Source: JAXMAF01 sp046350555
Lineage (GTDB): Bacteria; Planctomycetota; Phycisphaerae; Phycisphaerales; SM1A02
DNA length: 64,000 nt
NCBI GenBank assembly: GCA_046350555.1
Contig: JAXMAF010000005.1
Span: forward strand, 372,001-436,000
Direction of reading: 5' to 3'
The translations under genes were made by a program, and so were the position numbers. The notes below the pieces were generated by a model. It was not told the DNA's origin. It searched no databases and saw nothing but the letters and a program-made list of their open reading frames with translations. This document shows positions 51,217 to 61,200 of the stretch, piece after piece (positions within the stretch are counted from its first letter, which is position 1; every line of letters begins with the position of its first letter).

Positions 51217-52400
51217 ATGCCACGACCCGTCATCATCGCCGCCCGCCGGACGCCCATCGGAAAGTTCATGGGAGCGCTCAGCCGCACGCCGGCGCCGAGG
51301 CTCGGTTCGTACGCCATCGCCGCAACGCTCGCCGACGTGCCGGGCGCGAAGGAACGGGTCGACGAGTGCCTCATGGGCTCCGTGCTCCAGGCGGGGCTCG
51401 GGCAGAACCCGGCGCGGCAGGCGGGCCTGGGCGCCGGCCTTCCCGACACGCTCAGCGCGACCACCGTCAACAAGGTGTGCGGTTCGGGGCTCCAGTCGGT
51501 CATGCTCGCGGCCCAGTCGATCCGCGCCGGCGACAACCAGCTCGCGGTCGCGGGCGGCATGGAGAACATGTCGCTGGCTCCGCACATGATGTACCTGCGC
51601 TCGGGCGTGAAGTACGGCACCGCCGAGATGCTCGACCACATGGCCGCCGACGGCCTCACGTGCCCGTTCGAGAAGTGGGGGATGGGCAGCGCCGCCGAGC
51701 ACATCGCGTCGACGCGCTCGGTGACCCGCGCCGAACAGGATCGCTTCTCGGTGCAGTCGCATCAGCGCGCCGCCAAGGCGACCTCGGAGGGTTGGTTCCG
51801 GAAGGAGATCGTCGCGCTGAGCGCCGAGCAGCTCGGGGCCAGGCCCGGCCAGCCCGGCTGCGATGCGGACGAGGGGTTCCGGCCCGATTCGAACATCGAG
51901 ACGCTCGCGAAGCTCCGGCCGTCGTTCGACAAGAACGGCACGGTGACCGCCGGCAACTCGTCGCAGATCTCCGACGGCGCCGCGGCGCTGCTCGTCGCGA
52001 GCGAGGAGTGCGCCAAGGCCCTCGGCGCAGCGCCGCTGGTGCGCATCGTCGACTCGAACACCGTCGGCGTCGCGCCGAAGGAGCTCTTCTGGGCGCCCCG
52101 GCTGGGCATCGAGGCGCTCCTTCAGCGCAACGGGCTCGGCGTCGCGGACGTCGATCTCTTCGAGATCAACGAGGCGTTCGCCGCCCAGGTGCTCGCCAAC
52201 ATCGTGGCCTGGGCATTCCCGAGGGCAAGCTCAACATCGGTGGCGGCGGCATCGCGATGGGTCACCCCATCGGCGCCAGCGGCGCCCGCGTGCTGGTGAC
52301 GCTCATCCACCACCTGCTGCGCACGAACGCCCGTCGAGGCGTCGCGTCGCTCTGCCTCGGCGGCGGCAACGCGGTCTCCATGCTGGTCGAGCGCGCCTGA
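51217..52400 (+). CDS. Acetyl-CoA C-acetyltransferase (thiolase) with one frameshift
   Basis: Condenses or cleaves acetoacetyl-CoA. The frame from ATG 51217 holds TTVNKVCGSGLQSVMLAAQ (catalytic Cys), GGMENMSLAPHMM and LFEINEAFAAQVLAN (NEAF motif). After the run of G at about 52208-52212 the frame moves by one base; the new frame gives IPEGKLNIGGGGIAMGHP (catalytic His in GHPIGASGAR) and ASLCLGGGNAVSM (second Cys) to the stop at 52400. One extra G would restore a normal ~395-residue thiolase, so a homopolymer error is likely. A TATCAT box at about 51114 lies ~100 nt upstream. Confidence 0.92.
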
Positions 52401-52526
52401 CCGTTCGATGCGCGGCGCTGCCGCCGCGGCGGTGCGTCCGGCGCGCCGCATGAGGCGGCCGCGGCCGCCGCGGCGTTCCTGAGCGTCATTGCTCGCTCGG
52501 CGCCGTCGCTCACTCGGCTCCGTCGC

Positions 52527-53720
52527 TCACTCCCGCACGACGGCGCAAACCGCCGTGTGACCGTGCAGGAACGCGTGGCCGCCGACCGGACCGATCTCGC
52601 CCGCGGCGAAGAAGCCGGCGAGCGGCGCGTGGCCGAGCCGCTGATGGACGAGCGCGGCGTCGTGATGGGGATTCGGGAAGAGCCGCGTGCCTCGTCCATT
52701 GCACGTGAAGAGCATCGTGGCGAGCGGCGGCGCGTCGAGCTGCTGCCCGTCGAGCAGGAGGCGCAGGTCCTCGTCCGCGGTGCGGTCGTCGCGCACATGG
52801 AACTGCATCGTCTGTCCGATGCGCAGCATGTCGCCGACGGCGAGCGCGCCGGTCTTGCGATCGGCGCCCAGGATCGGCCGGACGAGGAAGTCGCCACGTC
52901 CGAATCGAGGCTTGTACGCGTCAAGCGCCAGCCCGAAGAGGACGCCCTTGCCGAGCAGGGCGCGCTGCGCCTCGGGCAGCGACCGGGCCATCGCCTGCGC
53001 CGCCTCCATCGCCGGCCTGCCGCCGAGCTCGAGGGCCACGTTGCCCTGCGCCTTGGTCACCACGAGCGGATCGCCGACGGGCCGGCAGCCCTGGCTCACG
53101 AGGGCGTCGATCCGCACGTCGCCCGAGAGCGTCACGCCGACCGCGCCGAAGGCCGAGGTCGAGCCGTCGAGCAGCAGCACGTTCTGTCCCGGCTGGCTCG
53201 CGCCGCTGGCCATGCCGCCGAGCACGTTCACGCCTGCGGCGCCGTCGGCGGGTCCAAGCGCCGCGAGGACCTGCGGCATCGGGATCGAGAAGGGGTCGCC
53301 GAAGAGCAGCGTGGCGCGATGGCCTGCGTCGACGTGCAGCGCCGCGCGAAGCCGCGCGGGCGCCCCCGCGGTGACGACCGACGCGTCGTTCCCCGGCAGC
53401 CGGAACGGCCGCACGACCATTCCCGGTACGCGCAGCGCCATCGCCGAGAGGCCGCAGCGTCCCTCGAGCTCGATGCCGTTGCCGAGGACGCCCTACGCCG
53501 TGACGCCCACGATGGCCGTGGGCCGAAGCGCGCTTCGCACGATCTCGCCCGCGTCGCCGAATCCAGCGCGGTGGTGGTAGCTTCCGAAGAGGAGCACCAG
53601 GTCGCAGGCATCCACCAGATGCTCCTCGAGCTGGGCGACGACCTCGCGCGCGGCGACCCGCGAATCGAAGTTCGTGCTGAGCGCGGCGGCCGCGCGGGCA
53701 TCGGTGAAGGCGGTCGGCAT
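52527..53720 (-). CDS. FIST-domain signal transduction protein with an in-frame amber codon
   Basis: FIST N plus FIST C domains, about 397 codons; proposed small-ligand (amino-acid-like) sensor. The N-terminal part (VDACDLVLLFGSYHHRAG, ALRPTAIVGVTA) is followed in the same frame by TAG (53493-53495) where relatives have a GAG-type Glu (GVTAEGVLG pattern). The frame then continues without shift: GVLGNGIELEGRCGLS, NVLGGMASGA, LVSQGCRPVG, MLFTCNGRGTRLF and GFFAAGEIGPVGG with HGHTAV near the end. So a single substitution, not an indel, interrupts the gene. ATG 53720 has TACGAT 7 nt upstream. Divergent from shc. Confidence 0.85.
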
Positions 53721-53727
53721 TCCGCCG

Positions 53728-53733
53728 ATCGTA
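53728..53733 (-). promoter_or_regulatory. Candidate -10 element (TACGAT) for the FIST gene
   Basis: TACGAT on the minus strand, 7 nt before ATG 53720. It forms a back-to-back pair with the shc box only 25 nt away. Confidence 0.5.
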
Positions 53734-53758
53734 GTCGGCGCGAACGGCGCGCACGACC

Positions 53759-53764
53759 TACGAT
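53759..53764 (+). promoter_or_regulatory. Candidate -10 element (TACGAT) for shc
   Basis: TACGAT, then 9 nt, then GTG 53774; no Shine-Dalgarno sequence. The whole FIST-shc intergenic region is 53 bp. Confidence 0.5.
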
Positions 53765-53773
53765 CGCCGCCCA

Positions 53774-55978
53774 GTGACCGCCCTTCAGCCCGCTTCCGAG
53801 CGACTCGCCCCGGAGCCCTCCTCCGCCGGCGATCCCGTGGCGCAGGCGCTGCGGCGCGGCGTCGCGGCGCTGCTCGCCGTCCAGCGCGCGGATGGACACT
53901 GGTGCGGCGAGCTGGAGGGCGACTCGATCCTCCAGAGCGAGTACCTGCTGATGAAGTGGATCCTCGGCCAGGAGGCGGCGCCGCTCGCGGACGGTTCGTC
54001 GCCCGAGTCCCTTCGGCGGATCGCCAACCGACTGCGCTTCCAGCAGCGGCCCGACGGCGGATGGGGGCAGTACCCCGGCTCGGGCATCGACCTCAGCGCG
54101 ACCGCCAAGGCGTATTTCGCCCTGAAGCTGATGGGCGACGAGGCGACCGCGCCGCACATGCTTCGCGCGCGCGACGTCGTCCGGGCGCACGGCGGCGCGG
54201 AGCGATGCAACACCTTCTCGATGTTCTACCTGGCCGCGCTGGGACAGGTCTCGTGGAACGCCGTGCCCGCGATCCCGCCGGAGATCGTCTTCCTGCCGCG
54301 CTGGTCGTACTTCCATCTCGACAAGGTCGCCGCGTGGACGAGGGCGATGATCGTGGCGCTCTCGCTGGTGGTCACGCTTCGTCCGACGCGAACCCTCCCG
54401 GCGGCGCAGGGCATCGACGAGCTCTTCGTCGATCCGCGCGAGCGTCATCGACTGAAGGGCAAGCCCGACGCGCCGGCGGCGTGGCGGCGCTTCTTCACGG
54501 GCGCGGACTGGATGCTCAAGCGCCTCCACGCCCTCGGCGGAACGCCGATCCGGGCGAGGGCGATCAAGGCGTGCGAGCGGTGGATCGTGGAGCGCGCCGG
54601 GCAGGATGCGCCGGCGCCGACCTCGGGGCTGGGCGCGATCTTCCCCCCGATGGTCTACCTCCAGATCGCCTTCAAGGCGCTGGGCTACGAGCGCACCCAT
54701 CCGCTGATCCAGCGCGCGGAGCGAGAGCTCGACGAGTTCTTCATCGACGACGGCAAGCTCGGTGCGGACAAGATCCGCATCCAGCCGTGCTTCTCTCCGA
54801 TCTGGGACACCGGCATCGCCCTCTACGCCCTCGCCGACTGCGGCGCGGGCCTTGTTGGTGACGCCTCCGGAGCTGCGCAGGCCGGGACCGTCGACGCGGG
54901 GCGCACGCTCGACGGTCGCGCCGACGCCCGGCGCGCGGGCGACGATGGTCGCGCAAACGCGCTCTCGAACCGCTTCGGAGGGCAGGCCGATGCGATCGCG
55001 CGCGCCGCGGACGCGGCATCCGCATGGCTCCGCGGCAAGGAGATCCACTTCCGCGGCGACTGGGTGCGCAACCTGTCGAAGGGCGCCTTGCCCGCGAATC
55101 GGCCCGACGGTTCGCCCGCGTGGGGCGCGTGGTACTTCGAGTACCTCAACGCGTGGTACCCGGATGTCGACGACACGGCGATGGTGGCGATGGCGCTCGC
55201 CGCGCCCGGCGGCGCGGAGAACGAGGCCGCCGCGGCGCGCGGCGTCGCGTGGATCCTCGCGATGCAGAACGACGATGGCGGATGGGCGGCGTTCGACAAG
55301 ACGACGCACCGGCGGATCCTCGAGTACATCCCCTTCGCCGACCACAACGCGATGCAGGATCCGTCGTGTCCGGACATCACCGGGCGCGTGCTCGAGTGCC
55401 TTTCATGGCACGGCTTCACGCGAGCCGACCCGTCGGTGCGCCGCGCCATCGAGTACATCAAGACGAAGCAGGAGCCCGAGGGGTGCTTCTTCGGGCGCTG
55501 GGGCGTCAACTACATCTACGGCACATGGCAGGCGGTGATCGGTCCGATCCGCTGCGGCGAGCCGTGCACCAGCGAGTGGATCGAGCGCGCCGGCGCGTGG
55601 ATCAAGTCGGTGCAGAAGCCCGACGGATCCTTCGGCGAGAGCGCCAATTCATACGAGGATCCATCGCTCAAGGGCCGCGGCGCGTCGACCGCCTCGCAGA
55701 CCGCGTGGGCGGCGATGATCCTCCAGGAGATCCATGGCCCGCGCGATCCGGCGCTCGAGCGGGCGATGCGCTGGCTCGCGTCGACCCAGCTCTCCGATCG
55801 CGACGCCGCCGATCCTGCGCGGAATCCCGATCGCGATCCACCCGGATCGTGGGCCGAGACGGAGTTCACCGGCACGGGGTTCCCGAAGGTCTTCTACCTT
55901 CGATACCACCTGTATCGCCTCTATTTCCCGGTGATGGCAGCAGGGCCTTTCGTCGCCGCCCGGGATGCTCGGTCGTAG
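53774..55978 (+). CDS. shc: Squalene-hopene cyclase
   Basis: 734-residue monotopic membrane enzyme that cyclises squalene to hopene/diplopterol. The catalytic DXDD motif is WYPDVDDTAMV near residue 464. QW repeats are visible: QRADGHWCGEL, QRPDGGWGQY, QNDDGGWAAF and QKPDGSFGE. NTFSMFYLAALGQVSW and FGRWGVNYIYGTW are family segments. Residues ~360-410 hold an Ala/Asp/Arg-rich insertion (GDASGAAQAGTVDAGRTL...) not usual in the family. Together with hpnH at the window start it indicates production of extended hopanoids. The GTG start is supported by the TACGAT box. Confidence 0.96.
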   Translation: MTALQPASERLAPEPSSAGDPVAQALRRGVAALLAVQRADGHWCGELEGDSILQSEYLLMKWILGQEAAPLADGSSPESLRRIANRLRFQQRPDGGWGQYPGSGIDLSATAKAYFALKLMGDEATAPHMLRARDVVRAHGGAERCNTFSMFYLAALGQVSWNAVPAIPPEIVFLPRWSYFHLDKVAAWTRAMIVALSLVVTLRPTRTLPAAQGIDELFVDPRERHRLKGKPDAPAAWRRFFTGADWMLKRLHALGGTPIRARAIKACERWIVERAGQDAPAPTSGLGAIFPPMVYLQIAFKALGYERTHPLIQRAERELDEFFIDDGKLGADKIRIQPCFSPIWDTGIALYALADCGAGLVGDASGAAQAGTVDAGRTLDGRADARRAGDDGRANALSNRFGGQADAIARAADAASAWLRGKEIHFRGDWVRNLSKGALPANRPDGSPAWGAWYFEYLNAWYPDVDDTAMVAMALAAPGGAENEAAAARGVAWILAMQNDDGGWAAFDKTTHRRILEYIPFADHNAMQDPSCPDITGRVLECLSWHGFTRADPSVRRAIEYIKTKQEPEGCFFGRWGVNYIYGTWQAVIGPIRCGEPCTSEWIERAGAWIKSVQKPDGSFGESANSYEDPSLKGRGASTASQTAWAAMILQEIHGPRDPALERAMRWLASTQLSDRDAADPARNPDRDPPGSWAETEFTGTGFPKVFYLRYHLYRLYFPVMAAGPFVAARDARS

Positions 55979-56029
55979 CGGTCGCCGCCGGATCGGAGGG
56001 CGACCCGGGCGACCCAATCGTCTGCTCCG

Positions 56030-56750
56030 GACGCGTCGACGCGGATCGCCGTTCAGGTGGCGAGGCGGCGGCGCGGCGATCGCGCGCTCGGCGCAACCTT
56101 CGAACGGTGCGGGCGAGGCGAACGTCCGTCGAATCGTCGCGCCGCGTGCGTCGGGCGCCATGGTGATCGTCAACGCCGTGGCATGCAGCAGGAGCCGCGG
56201 CGCGCTCGGGCGGACCGCCTCCCGGCGTAGAACTCGTCGCCGACGATCGGATGGCCGATCGCGGCGAGGTGCACGCTGAAGCTGGTGCGAGCGACCGGTC
56301 AGCGGGCGCAGCTCGAGGCCGCGTGCGCGCCGCGCCGGTCGCGGCTCCACCACGCGCCCAGCGCGTGAGCGCCGGCCTGCCACGCTCGTGGTCGACGATG
56401 TGCCGCGCCGTGCGCTCCATGTCCTTGCGCAGCGGCAGGTCGATCTCGCCCTCGTCCGCGTCGACGATCCCGGCGACGATCGCGATGTACCGCTTCTCCA
56501 CCTCGCGCTGCTCGAACTGGCGCGAGAGCTCGCGGTGGATCGCCGCGCCGCGCGCCATCACGACGACCCCCGATGTCGCCTGATCGAGCCGGTGCACGAT
56601 GCGTGCGTCTGGAAGGACGGCCTGCACGCGCGACGCGAGACAATCGGCGTTCATGGGACCGATGCCGGGCACCGAGAGCAGGCCGGCGGGCTTGTCGAGC
56701 ACGACCAGCTCGGAATCCAGGTGCAGGATGGGCAGGTCGTCGGAATCCAT
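56030..56750 (-). pseudogene. RluA-family pseudouridine synthase, frameshifted
   Basis: Isomerises uridines in rRNA or tRNA. The first two thirds are clean: LDSELVVLDKPAGLLSVPG, DARIVHRLDQATSGVVVMAR (HRLD motif with catalytic Asp), EKRYIAIVAG and GEIDLPLRKDMER. After about 56360 the frame changes at least three times, exposing LELRPLTGRSHQLQ, AIGHPIVGDE-like sequence in a further frame, and LLLHATALTITMAP. The 3' boundary is uncertain. The conserved TGRSHQLR-type motif is still there, so the breaks may be consensus errors. Confidence 0.8.
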
Positions 56751-56852
56751 GGCGGACGGCCGATCATTCGCGGCCCGCGAGCCGCGGCGCAGGCGCGATC
56801 CCGACGAGACGTCCGCGGCATCGGTCCCGCGCCGCGGCGCATCGCATCGCTG

Positions 56853-56858
56853 TACACT
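56853..56858 (+). promoter_or_regulatory. Candidate -10 element (TACACT), leaderless start
   Basis: TACACT, then 5 nt to ATG 56864 (8 nt to ATG 56867). Confidence 0.45.
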
Positions 56859-56863
56859 TGCCG

Positions 56864-58090
56864 ATGATGATCACGCACGTGCTCGCGGCGGTGCTCCTGG
56901 CCCAATCGGCGGGGGCACCCGCGACGAAGCCACCGGCGCCCGCCGCGCCGGAACCGCCGCTGGACTGGCGCGAGGGCGAGAAGGGCATCCTCGCGAACCA
57001 GACGCAGCTCACCTTCCCCGACCGCTTCATCAAGGCGGGCGAGTCGTACTTCTCGCCCGACGGAACGCGCGTCATCTTCCAGGGCGTCGAGGTGCCGCAG
57101 CCGGGGGCGAAGCCCGACGACTTCTACGGCATGTACATCGCCGAAGTCGTGCGCACCGACGGACGCATCACCGGCCTGACGAACACGAAGCGTCTCAGCC
57201 CGCGCGGCTCGGCCAACACGTGCGGCTGGTTCCATCCGACCGATCCCAACATCGTCATCTTCGCCTCGACCGTCGGCATGCCGTCGGAGGCGACGCCGCC
57301 GGGCTACCAGCGCGGCAGCGGCCGATATCGCTGGATGTTTCCGCCGGAGATGCGGATCGTGCAGGTCGACCTGCGCGAGGCCGACGGCACGATGCACACG
57401 CTCAAGCCGCTCGTGGATCACCACGACGCGTACATGGCCGAGTGCTCGATCAGTCCCGATGGCCGCCACGTGCTCTACTGCTCGCTCGAGAGCAACCAGG
57501 GCGATCTCTTCGTCAAGGATCTCAAGACCGGCGTCACGACGCGCATCGTGGACAAGCCCGGCTACGACGGCGGCCCCTTCTTCTCGCCCGACGGCAAGCG
57601 CATCTGCTGGCGCAGCGACCGTCTCGACGACAACCTGCTCCAGGTCTTCACGGCGGACCTCGTCTTCCAGCAGGGCGGCGACGCCGACGGCGCGATCGTC
57701 GGGATCGGGCCCGAGCACCAGCTCACCAACAACGAGCACGTCAACTGGGGGCCGTTCTGGCATCCGAGCGGACGGTTCCAGGTGTACGCGACGAGCCAGG
57801 TCGGGCACCAGAACTACGAGATCTTCCGTCTCGACGCCGATCCCGGAAACCTGGACGAGCACGGCGCCTCGAACGGTCCGCCGGGCAGCAAGGGTCCGAT
57901 CCGCTACGGAACCGGCGTCCGGCGCATCACCTTCGCGAGCGGCGCGGACGTCCTGCCCGCGTTCAGCCGCGATGGCCGGTGGCTCATCTGGACGAGCCAG
58001 CGCGGCGAGGACAAGAGCAGCCAGTTGTGGGTCGCCGAATGGCTCGGCGATGCGCCGAAGCCAGTCGCGAAGCCAGTCGCGAAGCCGTGA
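56864..58090 (+). CDS. Secreted TolB-like beta-propeller (WD40/PD40) protein
   Basis: About 408 residues. Short N-terminal signal segment (MMITHVLAAVLLAQSAGAP). The mature protein is a six-bladed-type propeller with PD40 repeats: SYFSPDGTRVIFQG, ECSISPDGRHVLYCS, PFFSPDGKRICWRSD, WHPSGRFQVYATS and AFSRDGRWLIWTS. Likely periplasmic or extracellular; the role is binding, and no catalytic residues are apparent. The C terminus has a short repeat (PKPVAKPVAKP). Repeat copy 5 starts 52 nt after the stop. Confidence 0.87.
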   Translation: MMITHVLAAVLLAQSAGAPATKPPAPAAPEPPLDWREGEKGILANQTQLTFPDRFIKAGESYFSPDGTRVIFQGVEVPQPGAKPDDFYGMYIAEVVRTDGRITGLTNTKRLSPRGSANTCGWFHPTDPNIVIFASTVGMPSEATPPGYQRGSGRYRWMFPPEMRIVQVDLREADGTMHTLKPLVDHHDAYMAECSISPDGRHVLYCSLESNQGDLFVKDLKTGVTTRIVDKPGYDGGPFFSPDGKRICWRSDRLDDNLLQVFTADLVFQQGGDADGAIVGIGPEHQLTNNEHVNWGPFWHPSGRFQVYATSQVGHQNYEIFRLDADPGNLDEHGASNGPPGSKGPIRYGTGVRRITFASGADVLPAFSRDGRWLIWTSQRGEDKSSQLWVAEWLGDAPKPVAKPVAKP

Positions 58091-58142
58091 TCGCGCCGAG
58101 CAGGCCGGATCGGCACGCGTCCGGGCCCGCGCGGAGGCGATC

Positions 58143-58252
58143 TCAAACGGATTCCAGTCGATCTCCATGCGTTCGACCCCTTTTGCCCACAGCGGCGCCT
58201 CGAGGCGGAATCGGGTTGGGTGGGGCGCGAGAGTCAACTGGGACGCGCGTCA
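58143..58252 (+). repeat. Dispersed ~108-bp intergenic repeat, copy 5
   Basis: Left end TCAAACGGATTCCAG, right end CAACTGGGACGCGCGTCA. It fills the gap between the TolB-like gene and the convergent RND gene; the last three bases are the TGA stop (minus strand) of the RND gene. Confidence 0.92.
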
Positions 58253-61200
58253 GTCGGACCGGGCGGCGATGGCCCCGTGACCTGGCACGTTCCGGTAGAG
58301 CATCCAGTACACGACCGGAACGACGAAGAGCGTGAAGACGGTCGAGGCGCAGAGGCCGAAGATCAGCGCCCATGCGAGTCCCGAGAAGATCGGATCGATC
58401 GTGATCGGGATCGCCGAGAGCATCGCCGCGGCCACGACGAGCAGGATCGGGCGCAGGCGCACCGCGCCCGCCTCGATCACCGCGTCCATGAAGGGGCGCC
58501 CGCGCTCGATCGAGTGGTGGATGAAGTCCACGAGGATGATCGACTGGCGCGTGACGATCCCCGACAGCGCGATCATGCCGATCATCGCCGTCGCGGTGAA
58601 GAAGGTCGTGTCGACGTGGCCGCCGACGCTCCGGCCCGTGACGATGCCAAGGAGCCAGAAGCCCGGCATGATCCCGACCATCGTCAACGGGATGGAGAGC
58701 ATGACGACGACGGGAATGACGAACGAACCGGTCTGCGCGACGAGCAGGACGTAGATCATCACCAGCGCCGCCGCGAACGCGAGGCCGAGGTCGCGGAAGA
58801 CGTCGAGCGTGATCTTCCACTCGCCTTCTCCCGACCAGACCACGGTGGTCCCGTCGGCGACGCCCCAGCGGATTCCGCCGCCCGGGCGAAGATGTGAACG
58901 TTCGGCGAGCGCACGCGGCGCCGTTCCGGCGAGCCATCCGCCGGCGGTGCGCTCGACGTCCGGCGCGCCGGCGGGCGGCGCTTCGGCGCGGTCGGCCATG
59001 ACGTCGACGACGACATCCGCGGGCGGGCGGCCCGCCGTCTCGGCGAAGACATACGCGACCCGGCGCAGGTTCTTGTGGTAGATCGTCTGCTCGGCGGGCC
59101 GCGCATCCCAGCGCCCGATCTCCGCCAGCGGAACGAGCTGGTCCTTCGCGCCCTTCACCTGCACGCGAGAGGTCCGCGCGGCTCGATCGGTCGGCGCAGG
59201 GCAGGCGGGCCACGATCGTGAGCGGCTGGCGCTCGTTCGGGGCGTGTCCGACGCCGATCTGGGCGGCGGTGAGCGCGCGCGGACGGTCTCGGCGATCTCC
59301 GCCACGCTCACGCCGTGTATGGCCGCCTTCTCCTGGTCGGGCGTGAAGACGAGCTCGGTGCGCCGCGCCTCGACCACGTCGTCGGGTTCGACGACGCCCG
59401 GCTCGCGGGCGAGTCTCGCCTTGACGAGTTCGGCGGCGTCCGAGAGATCGCGGTAGGTCCGGTCGTCGCGCCCGTAGATCTCGGCGGCGATGGTGTCGAT
59501 CACGGGCGGCCCCGGCGGAAGCTCGACGATCTTCAGTCGCGCCCCCGAGCGGGCGGCGATCGCCGCAAGCGCGTCGCGCTCGCGCAGGCCGAGCGTGTGG
59601 CTCGCGTCCTTCCGGGACTTCTTGCCGACGAGGTTCACCCGGATCTCGCCCTGATGCGGGAAGTTCCGGAGGTAATAGTGGCGGACCAGCCCGTTGAAGT
59701 CCATCGGCGACGGCGCGCCGACGTAGGACGTGAAGTCGGTCGCCTCCGGGATCGTCGCGAGCGCGGCTTCGAGGTCCCGGATCACGGCGTCGGTCCGCTC
59801 GAGCGTGGTGCCCTCGTCCGCGTCGACGAGCAGCAGGATCTCCGCCTTGTTGTCGAAGGGGAGCATCTTGAGCGGAACGTCCCGCAGCGCCGCAAGCATC
59901 GCCGCGCCGGCGGTGAGCGCCGCGACGAACGCGAGGAACGACCATGCGAGGGCGCGCGACCTCAGCAGCGGCTGGAGCATCGGCCGCAGCAGGCGGTACT
60001 GGAGGCTGCGGTGCGCAGCGGCGTATTCGTCCTCGCGGGCGCCGGCCCCCGCGGCGGCGCCTCCGTGCGCGGCGCCGTTCGCCCAGTCGCGCCTCCTGAG
60101 CACGTGATACGCGAGCCACGGCGTGATCGTGAACGCCACCACCATCGACATCACCATCGTGACGGGCACGTTGAGCGCCATCGGCCGCATGTACGGCCCC
60201 ATCATGCCGGTGATGAAGAAGAGCGGAAGGAACGACGCGATCACCGCGAGCGTGGCGGCGATCAGCGGCGGACGGATCTCGCTGACGGCCTCGAGCGTGA
60301 TGGCACGCGTCGCCTTGCGGCGCAGTCCGAAGTGACGGGCGATGTTCTCGACGTCCACGATCGGATCGTCGACGAGCAGTCCAAGCGAGAGGATCAGGGC
60401 GAAGAGCGTGACGCGGTTGATCGTGTAGCCCGCGAGCAGGTTGACGGCGAGCGTGAGGCCGAAGACGACCGGGACGGCGACGGCCACCACCAGCGCCTCG
60501 CGCCAGCCGAGTCCGATCGTGAGCAGCGCCACGACGATCAGGATGGCGACCCAGAGCCCCTCGACGAGCTCCGACACCTTCTCGTCCGCCGTGAGCCCGC
60601 TGTTGCGGGTCACGACCCGGTCGATGTCCTCGGAAACCACCTCGGCCCTGAGGCGCTCGGCCTCGCCGAGGATGGCCTCGGCCACGTGGACGGCGTTGGC
60701 GCCCTTCTTCTTGGCGATCGCGATGGTCACGGCGGGGACGGCATCCGAGGCGCCTTCGTCGCGAGCGCTCCCGTCGAGCATCGTTCCCGCGGCGTGACGA
60801 TGGGCATCGAAGCCGCGCGCCGGACCCCAGCCGTGGCGCACGTACGTGGTCCGTTCCACGGGACCATCCTCGATGCGGGCGACCTCCTCGAGGAGGACCG
60901 GTCGTTCGTCCTTCGCGCCGACGACGATCCGCCCGAGGTCGCGGCCATCGCGGATCACCGAGCCGGCGCGGACGGCGATCGCGGCGTCCATGCGCTCGAT
61001 CGCGCCGGCGGGCATGGAGAGGTTCGACGCCTGGACCGCGCGCTGCACATCGAGGATCGAAAGCCCGCGTCCGGCGAGCGCCTCGCGGTCGAGGTAGGCC
61101 GTGATCGTCCTTGGCGCGCCGCCGACGACGCTCACGCGCGAGGTCTCGGCGACCGTGGCGAGCCGGGCGGCGAGCTCCTCGGCGACGCGCCGAAGCTCGA

